The notes beneath the pieces are model-generated. The model did not search any database. It was not told the DNA's origin and was given only the letters and a program-made list of their open reading frames with translations. Positions 16,243 to 24,635 of a stretch of 64,000 nucleotides of DNA are shown in pieces. A program made the translations under genes and the position numbers. This stretch comes from Phytopseudomonas seleniipraecipitans (lineage in GTDB: Bacteria; Pseudomonadota; Gammaproteobacteria; Pseudomonadales; Pseudomonadaceae), in contig NZ_FNBM01000004.1 of NCBI RefSeq assembly GCF_900102335.1, positions 303,052 to 367,051 of the forward strand, written 5' to 3'. Each line of letters starts with the position of its first letter. Position 1 is the stretch's first letter.

Positions 16243-16698
16243 TTACAGCGTGCGGCGCATGCCGATGTGCGGGATATCGTCTTCCAGATATTCGTCGGTC
16301 ACCGCGGCGAAACCGTAGCGCCCGTAGTAACCCTGCAGGTGCGCCTGGGCGGACAGGTAAACCGGCACACCCGGCCAGCGCTGGGCACAGGCCTGCAGCG
16401 CCTGTTCCATCATGCCGTAGCCAAGCCCGGCGCCGCGTGCGCTGGCGGCGGTGACCACACGGCCGATGACCACATCACCCTCATTGAGCGCGGGATCAAG
16501 CAGGCGCAGGTAAGCCACCAGTTCATCGCCCTGCCAGCCCAGCAGATGGCAGGTGTCGCCTTCGAGATCACGGCCATCGACTTCCAGGTACGGGCAGTTC
16601 TGCTCGACGACGAAGACCTGGGTGCGCAGCGCCAGGGCGGCGTACAGCTCGTGCTTGCTGAGGTCGGAGTGGGGTTTGCAGTGCCAGGTAACGGACAT
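16243..16698 (-). CDS. elaA: ElaA-family GNAT acetyltransferase
   Basis: This 151-residue protein is a GNAT of the ElaA type: ALRTQVFVVEQNCPYLEVDGRDLE at the N-terminus and the acetyl-CoA loop region VIGRVVTAASARGAGLGYGMMEQAL (R-x-x-G-x-G/A). The C-terminal YYGRYGFAAVTDEYLEDDIPHIGM is typical of ElaA. Its substrate is unknown. It lies 84 bases downstream of the haemoglobin-like gene on the same strand and may be separately expressed. Confidence 0.9.
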   Translation of the reverse strand: MSVTWHCKPHSDLSKHELYAALALRTQVFVVEQNCPYLEVDGRDLEGDTCHLLGWQGDELVAYLRLLDPALNEGDVVIGRVVTAASARGAGLGYGMMEQALQACAQRWPGVPVYLSAQAHLQGYYGRYGFAAVTDEYLEDDIPHIGMRRTL

Positions 16699-16782
16699 GA
16701 GAGGCTCGCGAAAAATAGGCAGAAAGACGGCAGCGACTTTAAGCCTATTTGCTCAACGAGAAAACAAACGCGGCACAGCGCC

Positions 16783-17211
16783 TCATTGCGCGATGATCTG
16801 CCCGCGCAACGCTGCCAGGCGCGCCAGCAGGCGATTCTGCGTCGGCGTCGGTACGCCTTCGCTGTCCATTGCGACCTGCAGATCCTCGACCAGGGCGTTG
16901 AAGTGACTTGGCGTCAGCTTCTGGCCTTTGTGACTTTCCTCCAGCGTGTCGCCGGAATACACGCACGGCCCGCCGGCGATCACACAGAACTTGTCGACCA
17001 GCTTGTCGCGCAGCCCGGCGATATCGACTTTGGTAAAGAAATGCACGATGCGCTCATCGCGCGCCACGTTGAGCAGCATGCCCTCGACGATGCGGGTGAT
17101 ACCGGGCTTCTCGCCCAGCTCACGGTAAAGGCTGTCATCCTTGGCGGGTTGCTGGGCGCAGCCGACCAGCAAGACCAGTGAAAACGCCGCAATGCACAGT
17201 GAACGCAGCAT
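16783..17211 (-). CDS. Group I truncated haemoglobin-like lipoprotein
   Basis: The 142-residue product has a lipoprotein signal peptide with lipobox LVGC (Cys18), so it should be anchored in the periplasm. The body fits group I truncated haemoglobins: SLYRELGEKPGITRIVEGMLLNVARDERIVHFF, then KLVDKFCVIAGGPCVYSGDTLEESHKG, where the His in EESHKG is in the expected position for the proximal haem ligand. It begins 2 bases after the DUF3034 stop, so it belongs to the same operon as the cupredoxin and GGDEF/EAL genes. An exported truncated globin is unusual; an O2/NO-related role is inference. Confidence 0.85.
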   Translation of the reverse strand: MLRSLCIAAFSLVLLVGCAQQPAKDDSLYRELGEKPGITRIVEGMLLNVARDERIVHFFTKVDIAGLRDKLVDKFCVIAGGPCVYSGDTLEESHKGQKLTPSHFNALVEDLQVAMDSEGVPTPTQNRLLARLAALRGQIIAQ

Positions 17212-17213
17212 GT

Positions 17214-18074
17214 TCAGAAGCTCCCTTGCACGGACAGATAAGCACCGTTCTGGTTATCCAGCGTGGCGATTTCGCCCAGCCGCGCGTACGCCAACACAAT
17301 GGCCAGGTGCTTGTTGGGGAAGTAGCCGACGAACAGGTCGGCCCAGTCGCTCTCACCGGCGAAACTGAGGTTGTCCGGTTTCTCCCGGTATTCGACGCCA
17401 ACCGCCCAGTAGCGGTTGAGCAACACCGCCACGGAGCCTTCCTTGAGCACCGAGTGGCGGTCGCGGCGATCGCCACCGAACCCTAATAGCCCGAGCTCGT
17501 TGGCCCGGCTGTAGCGCACGCCCCCATTGAGCAACAGGTTGTAGCCGAAGGCGCCGCCGAGAAACAGGCGGCTGGCGGTCAGGTAGCCTTCGGTGTCTTC
17601 GCTGCGCTGGGCGCCCACCAGACTGGGAATCAGAAAATCCTTCTGGCGCTTGTGCTGGATACCCAGGGAAACCTGCGGAAGCTGATCGTAGATCAGGTCG
17701 CCGAACAGCCGCACCTTGAGGCCAAAGACATCCTGGCTGAGGCTGTTCTCGGGTAGGCTCAAATCGCGCGCCAGGTTGCCCAGGTCGAGGCGCTGGCGAG
17801 CGTAGGACAGCTCGATGCGATTGCCATAGGCGGCGGCCACACCGGCCACGTCGAGCCGATAGTCACCAGTCTCCACGCGCGTGGCGAATACGTCCGCGCC
17901 CCACTCGCCCTGCTCGCCGTAACCGGACAACACGGCCCACGGCGTGATGCCGCCACCAGCAGCGCCTTCCAGGCTGGTAGCACCGCCGGTCACCAAGAGT
18001 CGTCCTTCACCAGCGAACGCTGCCGTGGTGAGCATGCCGAACAGAACGGCACCGGTCATTTGCGCTACGAACAT
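17214..18074 (-). CDS. DUF3034 family outer-membrane beta-barrel protein
   Basis: The ATG at 18074 gives 286 residues with a signal peptide (MFVAQMTGAVLFGMLTTAAFA, cleavage before GEG); a TTG at 18080 is an alternative. The mature protein shows alternating short beta strands with aromatic ends (DYRLDVAGVAAAYGNRIELSYARQRLDL; GSVAVLLNRYWAVGVEYREKPDNL) and ends in Phe, as outer-membrane barrels do. DUF3034 has no assigned function. The start lies 2 bases beyond the end of the GGDEF/EAL gene. Confidence 0.82.
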   Translation of the reverse strand: MFVAQMTGAVLFGMLTTAAFAGEGRLLVTGGATSLEGAAGGGITPWAVLSGYGEQGEWGADVFATRVETGDYRLDVAGVAAAYGNRIELSYARQRLDLGNLARDLSLPENSLSQDVFGLKVRLFGDLIYDQLPQVSLGIQHKRQKDFLIPSLVGAQRSEDTEGYLTASRLFLGGAFGYNLLLNGGVRYSRANELGLLGFGGDRRDRHSVLKEGSVAVLLNRYWAVGVEYREKPDNLSFAGESDWADLFVGYFPNKHLAIVLAYARLGEIATLDNQNGAYLSVQGSF

Positions 18075-18076
18075 GG

Positions 18077-20383
18077 TCAATGCACCAGAGAATTGGGAGA
18101 CGATGATGGCCGCTGCATCCAGGCTTCGAAGGCTTGCACTGGTAATGGCCGACTGATCAGGTAGCCCTGCACGCTGTCGCAGTTCCAGCGCTCGAGCAAA
18201 TCCAGGCTGCGCTGCAGCTCGACGCCTTCTGCCACTACCGTGAGGCCAAGGCTGTGGCTCATCTCGATGGTCGAGCGCACGATCATGGCGTCTTCGCTGG
18301 TTTCGTGCAGGTCGCGAATAAAAGCCTGGTCGATCTTCAATTCCTGCACCGGCATGCGCTTGAGCTGGGTGAGCGATGAGTAGCCGGTGCCGAAGTCGTC
18401 CACCGACAGGCAGATGTCTTTCTCGCGCAGCCCGTGCAGCACCTGCAGCGCCACAGTCGGGTTGAGCATCACGCCGCTTTCGGTGATCTCGAACGTCAGC
18501 TGTGAGCCGGGTACGTCATGGTGAGCCAGCAGCTCACCGACCCGCGCTGGCAGCTCGGTGTCCAGAAGGTCTTCGGTGGAGATGTTCAGCGACAGCTGCA
18601 CGGAGAAACCAAGCGTGCGCCAGTGCTGTAACTGCCGCACACCCTCTTCGATCACCCAGGCGCTGAGCAGCTGAATACTGCCGGTGCGCTCCGCCAGCGG
18701 AATGAACTCACCCGGCGAGATCATGCCCAGCTGCGGATGTTGCCAGCGCAACAGGCCCTCGGCCTGAATTTTCGTGCGATCACGCAGATCCAGTTTTGGC
18801 TGGTAGTGCAGCAATAATTCGTCTTGCTGAGCGGCCCGGCGCAGGTCGCGAATCAGCTGCACCTGACGCTGCAGTGCGATGTCGCGGCCACTTTCGTACA
18901 CCTGAATCCGCCCTGCATGATGCCCGGCATCCTGCATGGCGATAGCGGCGCGACGTAACAGCTCCTCAGGTGTGGAGCCGTCGGTGGGATAAGCGGCGAT
19001 GCCAATTCGGCAGTCCAGCGCGAGGTCCACGTTATCTACTTTGAACGGTTTCATGGAAAGCTGCTGGATGCGGTCGGCGGTGGCCACCGCGCTGTCGACA
19101 TCGGAGCCTTCGAGCAACAGCACGAATTCATCACCCACCAGCCGCGCCATGCTGTCCCTGGGCCGCAGTGCGACCTGAAGCCGGTTGACCAGTTGCTGCA
19201 CGACACGGTCACCGCCGCCGGCCTCGCAGCTCTCGCTGACCGTGCGGAAATTGCCGATGCCCAGGTACAGCAGAGCGATATGCCGGTCGGCGCTGATCGC
19301 GCTGCCCAGGCGCTCGAGCGCCAGATTGCGGTTGGGCAGGCCAGTCAACGAGTCATGCAGCGCGTTGTAGGCCAGCTGCCGTTCGCGCTCGGCGATGCCG
19401 TGCTGCATGCCCTGGAATGCCTTGGCCAAGCTGCCCAGCTCGTCGGCTCGGTCAAGGGCCAGCGGGACGTCGTAATCGCCCTTCCCGACCCGGTCTGCGG
19501 CGTCTGCCAGACGGCGGATCGGTCGCGACAAACTGCGCGCCAGCAGCAAGGCACCGACCAGCGATGCCACCAGCGCAGCCATGGCGATCAACAAAATCTT
19601 CTGATTGAGCGCAGCGATGGAGTTACGCGCCTCTTCCAGCGAACGCTGCAAAAGCGCCTGCACGCGGAAGCCATCTCCGCTGGCCAATACCAAACGCTGC
19701 ACCAGAAATGGCTCGCCGCCGTGCAGCACTTCGCCGCTGTCGCCCTCGAATCTGATCATCGGCATGTCATCGAGCGTGCTCACGCGCACATCAGGCTGCC
19801 CTTCCATGCTGCCGGTCAGGGTCAGATCCAGGTGCGTCAGTTGATTCAACTCACGGGCGAAGCTGTCATCAATGGCGAACCCCATGACCAGGCGAGCGAT
19901 CGGCAGCGGCGCGCTGACAGTGGCCTGCACCAGCAAATAGATGCTGCCATCGAACGGCATTAGAAAACTTTGTCCCTGACCGCTCAGCTGCGCGTTGATC
20001 TGTTCGGCACGAGCAGCAGACAGGGGGGCCAGCGTATTGGCAGTCAGCTTGCCGTCCATGTTGAACATCATCACCACGCCGGCGTTGATGCGCGCGCCCT
20101 GGTTCAACAGCGCCGAGCGAATGGTCGCCTCGTCATCACTGGCCACCGCCTCGCGAAAGCCAAAATCGGTAGTCAGCACCTGCACCGCGTCCTTGAGCTG
20201 GCGCGCGTGCATATCGAGCAATTGCCCGAACATGGCGGTGCCCACATCCAGCTGCTCGCGGGCCTGGGTGCGGATCGAGGCGTTCGTGGCAGCCTGCACG
20301 GCAAAGTAAAGAGCGCCGATCACTACCAGCAACAGCAGGATCAACACACTGGCAATGCGCGCCTGAAAGCTAGTGCGAACCAT
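18077..20383 (-). CDS. Membrane GGDEF/EAL protein with altered GGDEF and EAL motifs
   Basis: The 768 residues contain TM1 (about 11-31), a periplasmic sensor of roughly 250 residues, TM2 (about 283-305), HAMP, GGDEF and EAL. The GGDEF signature reads VGDEF (about residues 414-418), losing the first Gly needed for substrate binding. The EAL signature reads EGL (E542-L544), while DDFGTGYSSL and the ITES segment with its Glu are kept. I infer an inactive or GTP-sensing cyclase half and a possibly active phosphodiesterase half. It overlaps the cupredoxin gene by 14 bases, so the two are translationally linked. Confidence 0.93.
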   Translation of the reverse strand: MVRTSFQARIASVLILLLLVVIGALYFAVQAATNASIRTQAREQLDVGTAMFGQLLDMHARQLKDAVQVLTTDFGFREAVASDDEATIRSALLNQGARINAGVVMMFNMDGKLTANTLAPLSAARAEQINAQLSGQGQSFLMPFDGSIYLLVQATVSAPLPIARLVMGFAIDDSFARELNQLTHLDLTLTGSMEGQPDVRVSTLDDMPMIRFEGDSGEVLHGGEPFLVQRLVLASGDGFRVQALLQRSLEEARNSIAALNQKILLIAMAALVASLVGALLLARSLSRPIRRLADAADRVGKGDYDVPLALDRADELGSLAKAFQGMQHGIAERERQLAYNALHDSLTGLPNRNLALERLGSAISADRHIALLYLGIGNFRTVSESCEAGGGDRVVQQLVNRLQVALRPRDSMARLVGDEFVLLLEGSDVDSAVATADRIQQLSMKPFKVDNVDLALDCRIGIAAYPTDGSTPEELLRRAAIAMQDAGHHAGRIQVYESGRDIALQRQVQLIRDLRRAAQQDELLLHYQPKLDLRDRTKIQAEGLLRWQHPQLGMISPGEFIPLAERTGSIQLLSAWVIEEGVRQLQHWRTLGFSVQLSLNISTEDLLDTELPARVGELLAHHDVPGSQLTFEITESGVMLNPTVALQVLHGLREKDICLSVDDFGTGYSSLTQLKRMPVQELKIDQAFIRDLHETSEDAMIVRSTIEMSHSLGLTVVAEGVELQRSLDLLERWNCDSVQGYLISRPLPVQAFEAWMQRPSSSPNSLVH

Positions 20384-21047
20384 GTTCTACGGCTTTCTTG
20401 AACGCGTCACCAAAGGCGCTGGCGGGCTCGCCGGGCGGTTCGATTTCGCTGGGAGCCTCGATTGGCAATTGGAAGCGCTGCTGTACGGCAGTAGCACCGA
20501 CCGTCACGCTGCCGCCCTGCTGAGGCAGCATGGACGGCAATGCCGAATGCCAAAGCGTCACGCGGTAATCCCCTGCTGGCAGGTTGTCGATGGTGAGCTT
20601 GCCCTGGGCGTCACTGACGGCGAACCAGGGATCATCGGTGATGTATACGTAGCCGACCATCCAGTCGTGAATGTTGCAGCCGAGCACCACCAGCCCAGGC
20701 TTGTCGAACACCACCGGCGCGCTGGGCGTGCCCTGATACAGACGTAACTCGAAGCGCTTGGGCGCAGAGAACGAATACACGTGGTGACGGATGTCGTCAC
20801 TGTTCGGGAAGGTCACCGCGGTGCCGGTGCGCACGGCCAGTACGCTGGGCACGAAGCGCATTTCATGCTGGTCGACCACAGCCTTGCCAGGGGCAGCGGC
20901 GCCAACCGCCGAGCCTTGCAGAGTGACCACTGCATTGGCCAGCGGTGCGCCCTTGGAGTCCACCAGCTCGCCCTGCAGGCTGGCGGCCTGGACAGCGGCC
21001 AGCGAGGCAAATAACAGCGGCAGTGTGAGGAAAAACCGTTTGATCAT
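20370..21047 (-). CDS. Periplasmic cupredoxin-like 'methylamine utilization' protein
   Basis: The 225-residue precursor has a signal peptide ending VQAA (about residue 22). A carboxypeptidase-regulatory-like beta segment leads into a plastocyanin-like core with type 1 copper ligands: H88 or H89 in DDIRHHVYSFS, C124, H127 and M130 in GCNIHDWM. The family name 'methylamine utilization protein' is historical; no mau genes are nearby. It heads the leftward operon with the GGDEF/EAL, DUF3034 and globin genes, which suggests a redox or copper input to the membrane sensor. That link is inference. Confidence 0.85.
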   Translation of the reverse strand: MIKRFFLTLPLLFASLAAVQAASLQGELVDSKGAPLANAVVTLQGSAVGAAAPGKAVVDQHEMRFVPSVLAVRTGTAVTFPNSDDIRHHVYSFSAPKRFELRLYQGTPSAPVVFDKPGLVVLGCNIHDWMVGYVYITDDPWFAVSDAQGKLTIDNLPAGDYRVTLWHSALPSMLPQQGGSVTVGATAVQQRFQLPIEAPSEIEPPGEPASAFGDAFKKAVEHGSH

Positions 21048-21237
21048 GATGAACTCGTCCAGGACACGCCGGCTTCTATCGAGACCGCTACGCGCGCTCT
21101 TCGGTGATGTGAAGGGCTGCCGGAAAGATTAGCTGGCGGAATGGATAAGATCACGCTTTTATCGAGATAAGCAGAGGCAAAATGCCACTAGCCAGCCGGA
21201 TAACGGACGAAATGCCGCGCGCCAGCCGCCGAAGCGG

Positions 21238-21990
21238 CTATTCGCAACCGCGCAGGCGTTTCGGGGTCAAGCCGAGATAGCGGCGCATTGCGGTGGTCAG
21301 CGCGCTCTGGCTGGAGAAACCGCACTCTTCAGCGATGCGGATCAAGGGCAGGCCACTTTCGCGCAGCAGCCGCGTGGCATAGTCGAGGCGCGCCTTGAGC
21401 AGATATTGATGCGGTGTGAGGCCAACGCTGTCCTTGAACTGGGCGTGGAAATGGCTGGGGCTCAGGCACGCGACGTGCGCCAGCTCGGCGACACTGATGC
21501 GCCGCGCCAGATTGCTGCCGATGTAGGCATCGAGGCGCTGCACATCCAGTGAACCGTGTCCGCGCTCGGCCTGCTCGCCGAATACCCGAAGGTGCAAGGC
21601 GCGCAGCAGCACGCCGCCCAGCGAGCGCGCCAGCAGCGGATCAGTGCCGTAGCGCTCCAGCTCAGCACCTGCATAGCACAGCAAATGTTGGAAGTCGGCA
21701 TCCAGCTGCGGATAACGCGGCGTGTCGAACAAATGGCCGAGCAGTTGCAGGTCTTCGGCAGACATATCCTGATCGTTGAGGTCGACGATCAGCATGCGGT
21801 TATCGCCGATGCCGGCGAACTGGTGATCGGCATCGCCGGGCACCAGGCAGGCACGCATTCGGCACACCTCGCCGCCGCGCCCCACTACCTCGAATTCGGC
21901 ACGCCCGGACACCGACATCACCAACTGATGGTGGTCGTGAGTGTGTTCGTGGGCCTGGTCGTCCAGGCGCATGAGGCGGGCGTTGAGCAT
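21238..21990 (-). CDS. AraC-family transcriptional regulator
   Basis: The ATG at 21990 gives 250 residues; the frame is open upstream to 22152 but that part (HSLCANVPCTATLSTG) lacks family character and covers the promoter gap. The N-terminal cupin-like sensing domain has HEHTHDHHQLVM and RACLVPGDADHQFAG. The C-terminal double HTH is clear (ISVAELAHVACLSPSHFHAQFKDSVGLTPHQYLLKARLDYATRLL, then IRIAEECGFSSQSALTTAMRRYLGLTPKRLR). It is divergent from the Lon-type protease gene. The His-rich N-terminus might bind a metal or a small acid. Confidence 0.88.
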   Translation of the reverse strand: MLNARLMRLDDQAHEHTHDHHQLVMSVSGRAEFEVVGRGGEVCRMRACLVPGDADHQFAGIGDNRMLIVDLNDQDMSAEDLQLLGHLFDTPRYPQLDADFQHLLCYAGAELERYGTDPLLARSLGGVLLRALHLRVFGEQAERGHGSLDVQRLDAYIGSNLARRISVAELAHVACLSPSHFHAQFKDSVGLTPHQYLLKARLDYATRLLRESGLPLIRIAEECGFSSQSALTTAMRRYLGLTPKRLRGCE

Positions 21991-22183
21991 GATTCGCGAC
22001 TCGATGAGCGAAGCGAGCACTCTACCGCGTTGCATGCAAAAACTGTATGGGCCACGACCGGTGGAAAGCGTGGCAGTGCAAGGAACATTCGCACACAGGC
22101 TGTGGCCAGCCTGCACACGAATAAATGTTGAAAAAAGCCGGCAACCCCCCATCTAACACTCAACGTGAAAAGACAGGTGCCGC

Positions 22184-24571
22184 ATGAACGAACCGCAAGA
22201 TATCGAGATCGCTTCGGAGCAGACCAGCCACAGCCTGATGCTGCCCGGCCAGAATCTGCCGGACAAACTCTATGTGATTCCGATCCACAATCGGCCGTTC
22301 TTCCCCGCACAAGTACTGCCGGTGATCCTCAACGAGGAACACTGGGCAGAAACCCTGGAGCTGGTCAGCAAGACCGAACACCGCACCCTGGCCCTTTTTT
22401 ACGTCGATCAGCCGGTCACTGACCCGCGCCATTTCGATACGTCCAGCCTGCCGGAGCACGGCACCGTGGTGCGCGTGCATCACATCAGCAACGACGACGG
22501 CAAATTGCAATTCGTCGCTCAGGGCCTGACCCGCGTGCGCATCCGCGGCTGGCTCAAGCATCACCGCCCGCCCTACCTGGCCGAAGTCGAGTACCCGCGC
22601 AACGCCAATGACTCGCGTGACGAGGTGAAGGCCTATGGCATGGCGTTGATCAACGTGATCAAAGAGCTGCTGCCGCTCAACCCGCTGTACAACGAGGAGT
22701 TGAAGAACTACCTCAACCGCTTCAGCCCCAACGAGCCCTCGCCGCTCAGCGACTTCGCCGCCGCGCTGACCACGGCGCCGTCGAAGGAACTGCAGGAAGT
22801 GCTCGATACCGTGCCAATTCTCAAGCGCATGGAAAAAGTGCTGCCGTTGCTGCGCAAGGAAGTCGAAGTAGCGCGCCTGCAGCACGAGCTGTCCGCCGAG
22901 GTGAACCGTTCGGTGGGCGAGCATCAGCGCGAGTTCTTCCTCAAGGAACAGCTGAAGATCATCCAGCAGGAACTCGGTATCACCAAGGATGACCGCAGCG
23001 CCGATGCCGAGCAGTTCAGCCAGCGCCTGGAAGGCAAGACCCTGCCCGACCAGGCGCGCAAGCGCATCGATGATGAGATGAACAAGCTTTCGGTGCTGGA
23101 AACCGGCTCACCTGAATACTCGGTAACCCGCAATTACCTGGACTGGGCCACCAGTGTGCCGTGGGGCGTGGTCGGCAAGGACAAACTCGACCTCAAACAC
23201 GCCCGCAACGTGCTCGATGACCACCATGCCGGCATGGACGACATCAAGGAGCGCATCACTGAGTTCCTTGCTGTCGGTGCCTTCAAGGGCGAGATCGCCG
23301 GCTCCATTGTGCTGCTGGTCGGCCCGCCCGGCGTCGGCAAGACCAGCATCGGCAAATCCATCGCGGAATCCCTGGGCCGCCCGTTCTATCGCTTTTCCGT
23401 CGGCGGCATGCGCGACGAAGCCGAGATCAAGGGCCACCGCCGCACCTACATCGGCGCCCTGCCCGGCAAGCTGGTGCAGGCGCTCAAGGATGTCGAGGTG
23501 ATGAACCCGGTGATCATGCTCGACGAAATCGACAAGATGGGCAGCAGCTTCCAGGGCGACCCGGCCTCGGCGTTGCTGGAAACGCTGGACCCGGAGCAGA
23601 ACGTCGAATTCCTCGACCACTATCTGGATCTGCGCCTGGACCTCTCCAAGGTGCTGTTCGTGTGTACCGCCAACACCCTGGACTCGATCCCCGGCCCGCT
23701 GCTCGATCGCATGGAGGTGATTCGCCTGTCCGGCTATATCACCGAAGAAAAACTGGCAATCGCCAAACGTCACCTGTGGCCCAAACAACTGAACAAGGCC
23801 GGCGTATCGCCCAAACAGCTGTCGATCAGCGACAGCGCGCTGCGTGCGCTGATCGAGGGTTATGCCCGTGAAGCTGGCGTGCGCCAGCTGGAGAAGCAGC
23901 TCGGCAAGCTGGTGCGCAAAGCCGTGGTGAAGCTGCTCGAAGACCCGCAGAGCAAGGTCAAGATCGCTGCCAAGGACCTGGAGCAGTACCTGGGTATGCC
24001 GGTATTCCGCAGCGAGCAAGTGCTTTCCGGCGTTGGTGTGATCACCGGCCTGGCGTGGACCAGCATGGGCGGCGCCACGCTGCCGATCGAGGCGACACGT
24101 GTGCATACCCTGAACCGCGGCTTCAAGCTCACCGGCCAGCTCGGCGAGGTCATGAAGGAGTCGGCGGAAATCGCCTACAGCTACATCAGCTCCAACCTGA
24201 AGACCTACAAGGGCGACACGGCCTTCTTCGATCAGGCACTGGTGCACATGCACGTACCAGAAGGCGCCACGCCCAAGGATGGCCCGAGCGCGGGTGTAAC
24301 CATGGCCAGCGCTCTGCTGTCTCTGGCCCGTAACCAGGCGCCGAAAAAAGGCGTGGCCATGACTGGCGAGTTGACCCTCACCGGCCAGGTACTGGCGATT
24401 GGCGGCGTGCGCGAGAAGGTTATCGCCGCGCGCCGGCAGAAAATCTACGAGCTGATCCTGCCCGAGGCCAACCGCGGTTCCTACGAGGAACTGCCGGAAT
24501 ACCTCAAGGAAGGCATCACCGTGCATTTCGCCAAACGCTACAGCGATGTCGCCAAGGTGCTGTTCGACTAA
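22184..24571 (+). CDS. asrA: Lon-type ATP-dependent protease (AsrA-like second Lon)
   Basis: This 795-residue LonA protein has an N-terminal LAN domain, an AAA+ module with Walker A GPPGVGKTS and Walker B VIMLDEIDKMG, and a C-terminal serine protease domain with the catalytic dyad Ser in DGPSAGVTMASALLSL and Lys in GGVREKVIAARR. Its N-terminus (NEPQDIEIASEQTSHSLMLPGQNLPDKLYVIPIHNRPFFPAQVLPV) matches AsrA (PA0779), the second Lon of Pseudomonas tied to aminoglycoside stress, more than the main Lon. It stands alone with a long inverted repeat downstream. Confidence 0.92.
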   Translation: MNEPQDIEIASEQTSHSLMLPGQNLPDKLYVIPIHNRPFFPAQVLPVILNEEHWAETLELVSKTEHRTLALFYVDQPVTDPRHFDTSSLPEHGTVVRVHHISNDDGKLQFVAQGLTRVRIRGWLKHHRPPYLAEVEYPRNANDSRDEVKAYGMALINVIKELLPLNPLYNEELKNYLNRFSPNEPSPLSDFAAALTTAPSKELQEVLDTVPILKRMEKVLPLLRKEVEVARLQHELSAEVNRSVGEHQREFFLKEQLKIIQQELGITKDDRSADAEQFSQRLEGKTLPDQARKRIDDEMNKLSVLETGSPEYSVTRNYLDWATSVPWGVVGKDKLDLKHARNVLDDHHAGMDDIKERITEFLAVGAFKGEIAGSIVLLVGPPGVGKTSIGKSIAESLGRPFYRFSVGGMRDEAEIKGHRRTYIGALPGKLVQALKDVEVMNPVIMLDEIDKMGSSFQGDPASALLETLDPEQNVEFLDHYLDLRLDLSKVLFVCTANTLDSIPGPLLDRMEVIRLSGYITEEKLAIAKRHLWPKQLNKAGVSPKQLSISDSALRALIEGYAREAGVRQLEKQLGKLVRKAVVKLLEDPQSKVKIAAKDLEQYLGMPVFRSEQVLSGVGVITGLAWTSMGGATLPIEATRVHTLNRGFKLTGQLGEVMKESAEIAYSYISSNLKTYKGDTAFFDQALVHMHVPEGATPKDGPSAGVTMASALLSLARNQAPKKGVAMTGELTLTGQVLAIGGVREKVIAARRQKIYELILPEANRGSYEELPEYLKEGITVHFAKRYSDVAKVLFD

Positions 24572-24584
24572 GTCGGCTGCTCAA

Positions 24585-24622
24585 CCTGCTGACATGACGC
24601 GGATTCGTGTCATGTCAGCAGG
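24585..24622. terminator. Strong inverted repeat between asrA and the MFS gene (bidirectional terminator candidate)
   Basis: CCTGCTGACATGAC (24585-24598) and GTCATGTCAGCAGG (24609-24622) pair perfectly over 14 bp with a 10-base loop. It begins 14 bases after the asrA stop and precedes the convergent MFS gene end. No U-tract follows on either side. Confidence 0.6.
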
Positions 24623-24635
24623 GTTATCCCACCCC

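Noticed and set aside
16078..17181. 367-codon open frame on the plus strand
   Set aside because: It runs antisense through elaA and the globin gene, both of which have clear family matches.
23108..24526. 472-codon open frame on the minus strand
   Set aside because: Antisense to the Lon-type protease gene; no domain.
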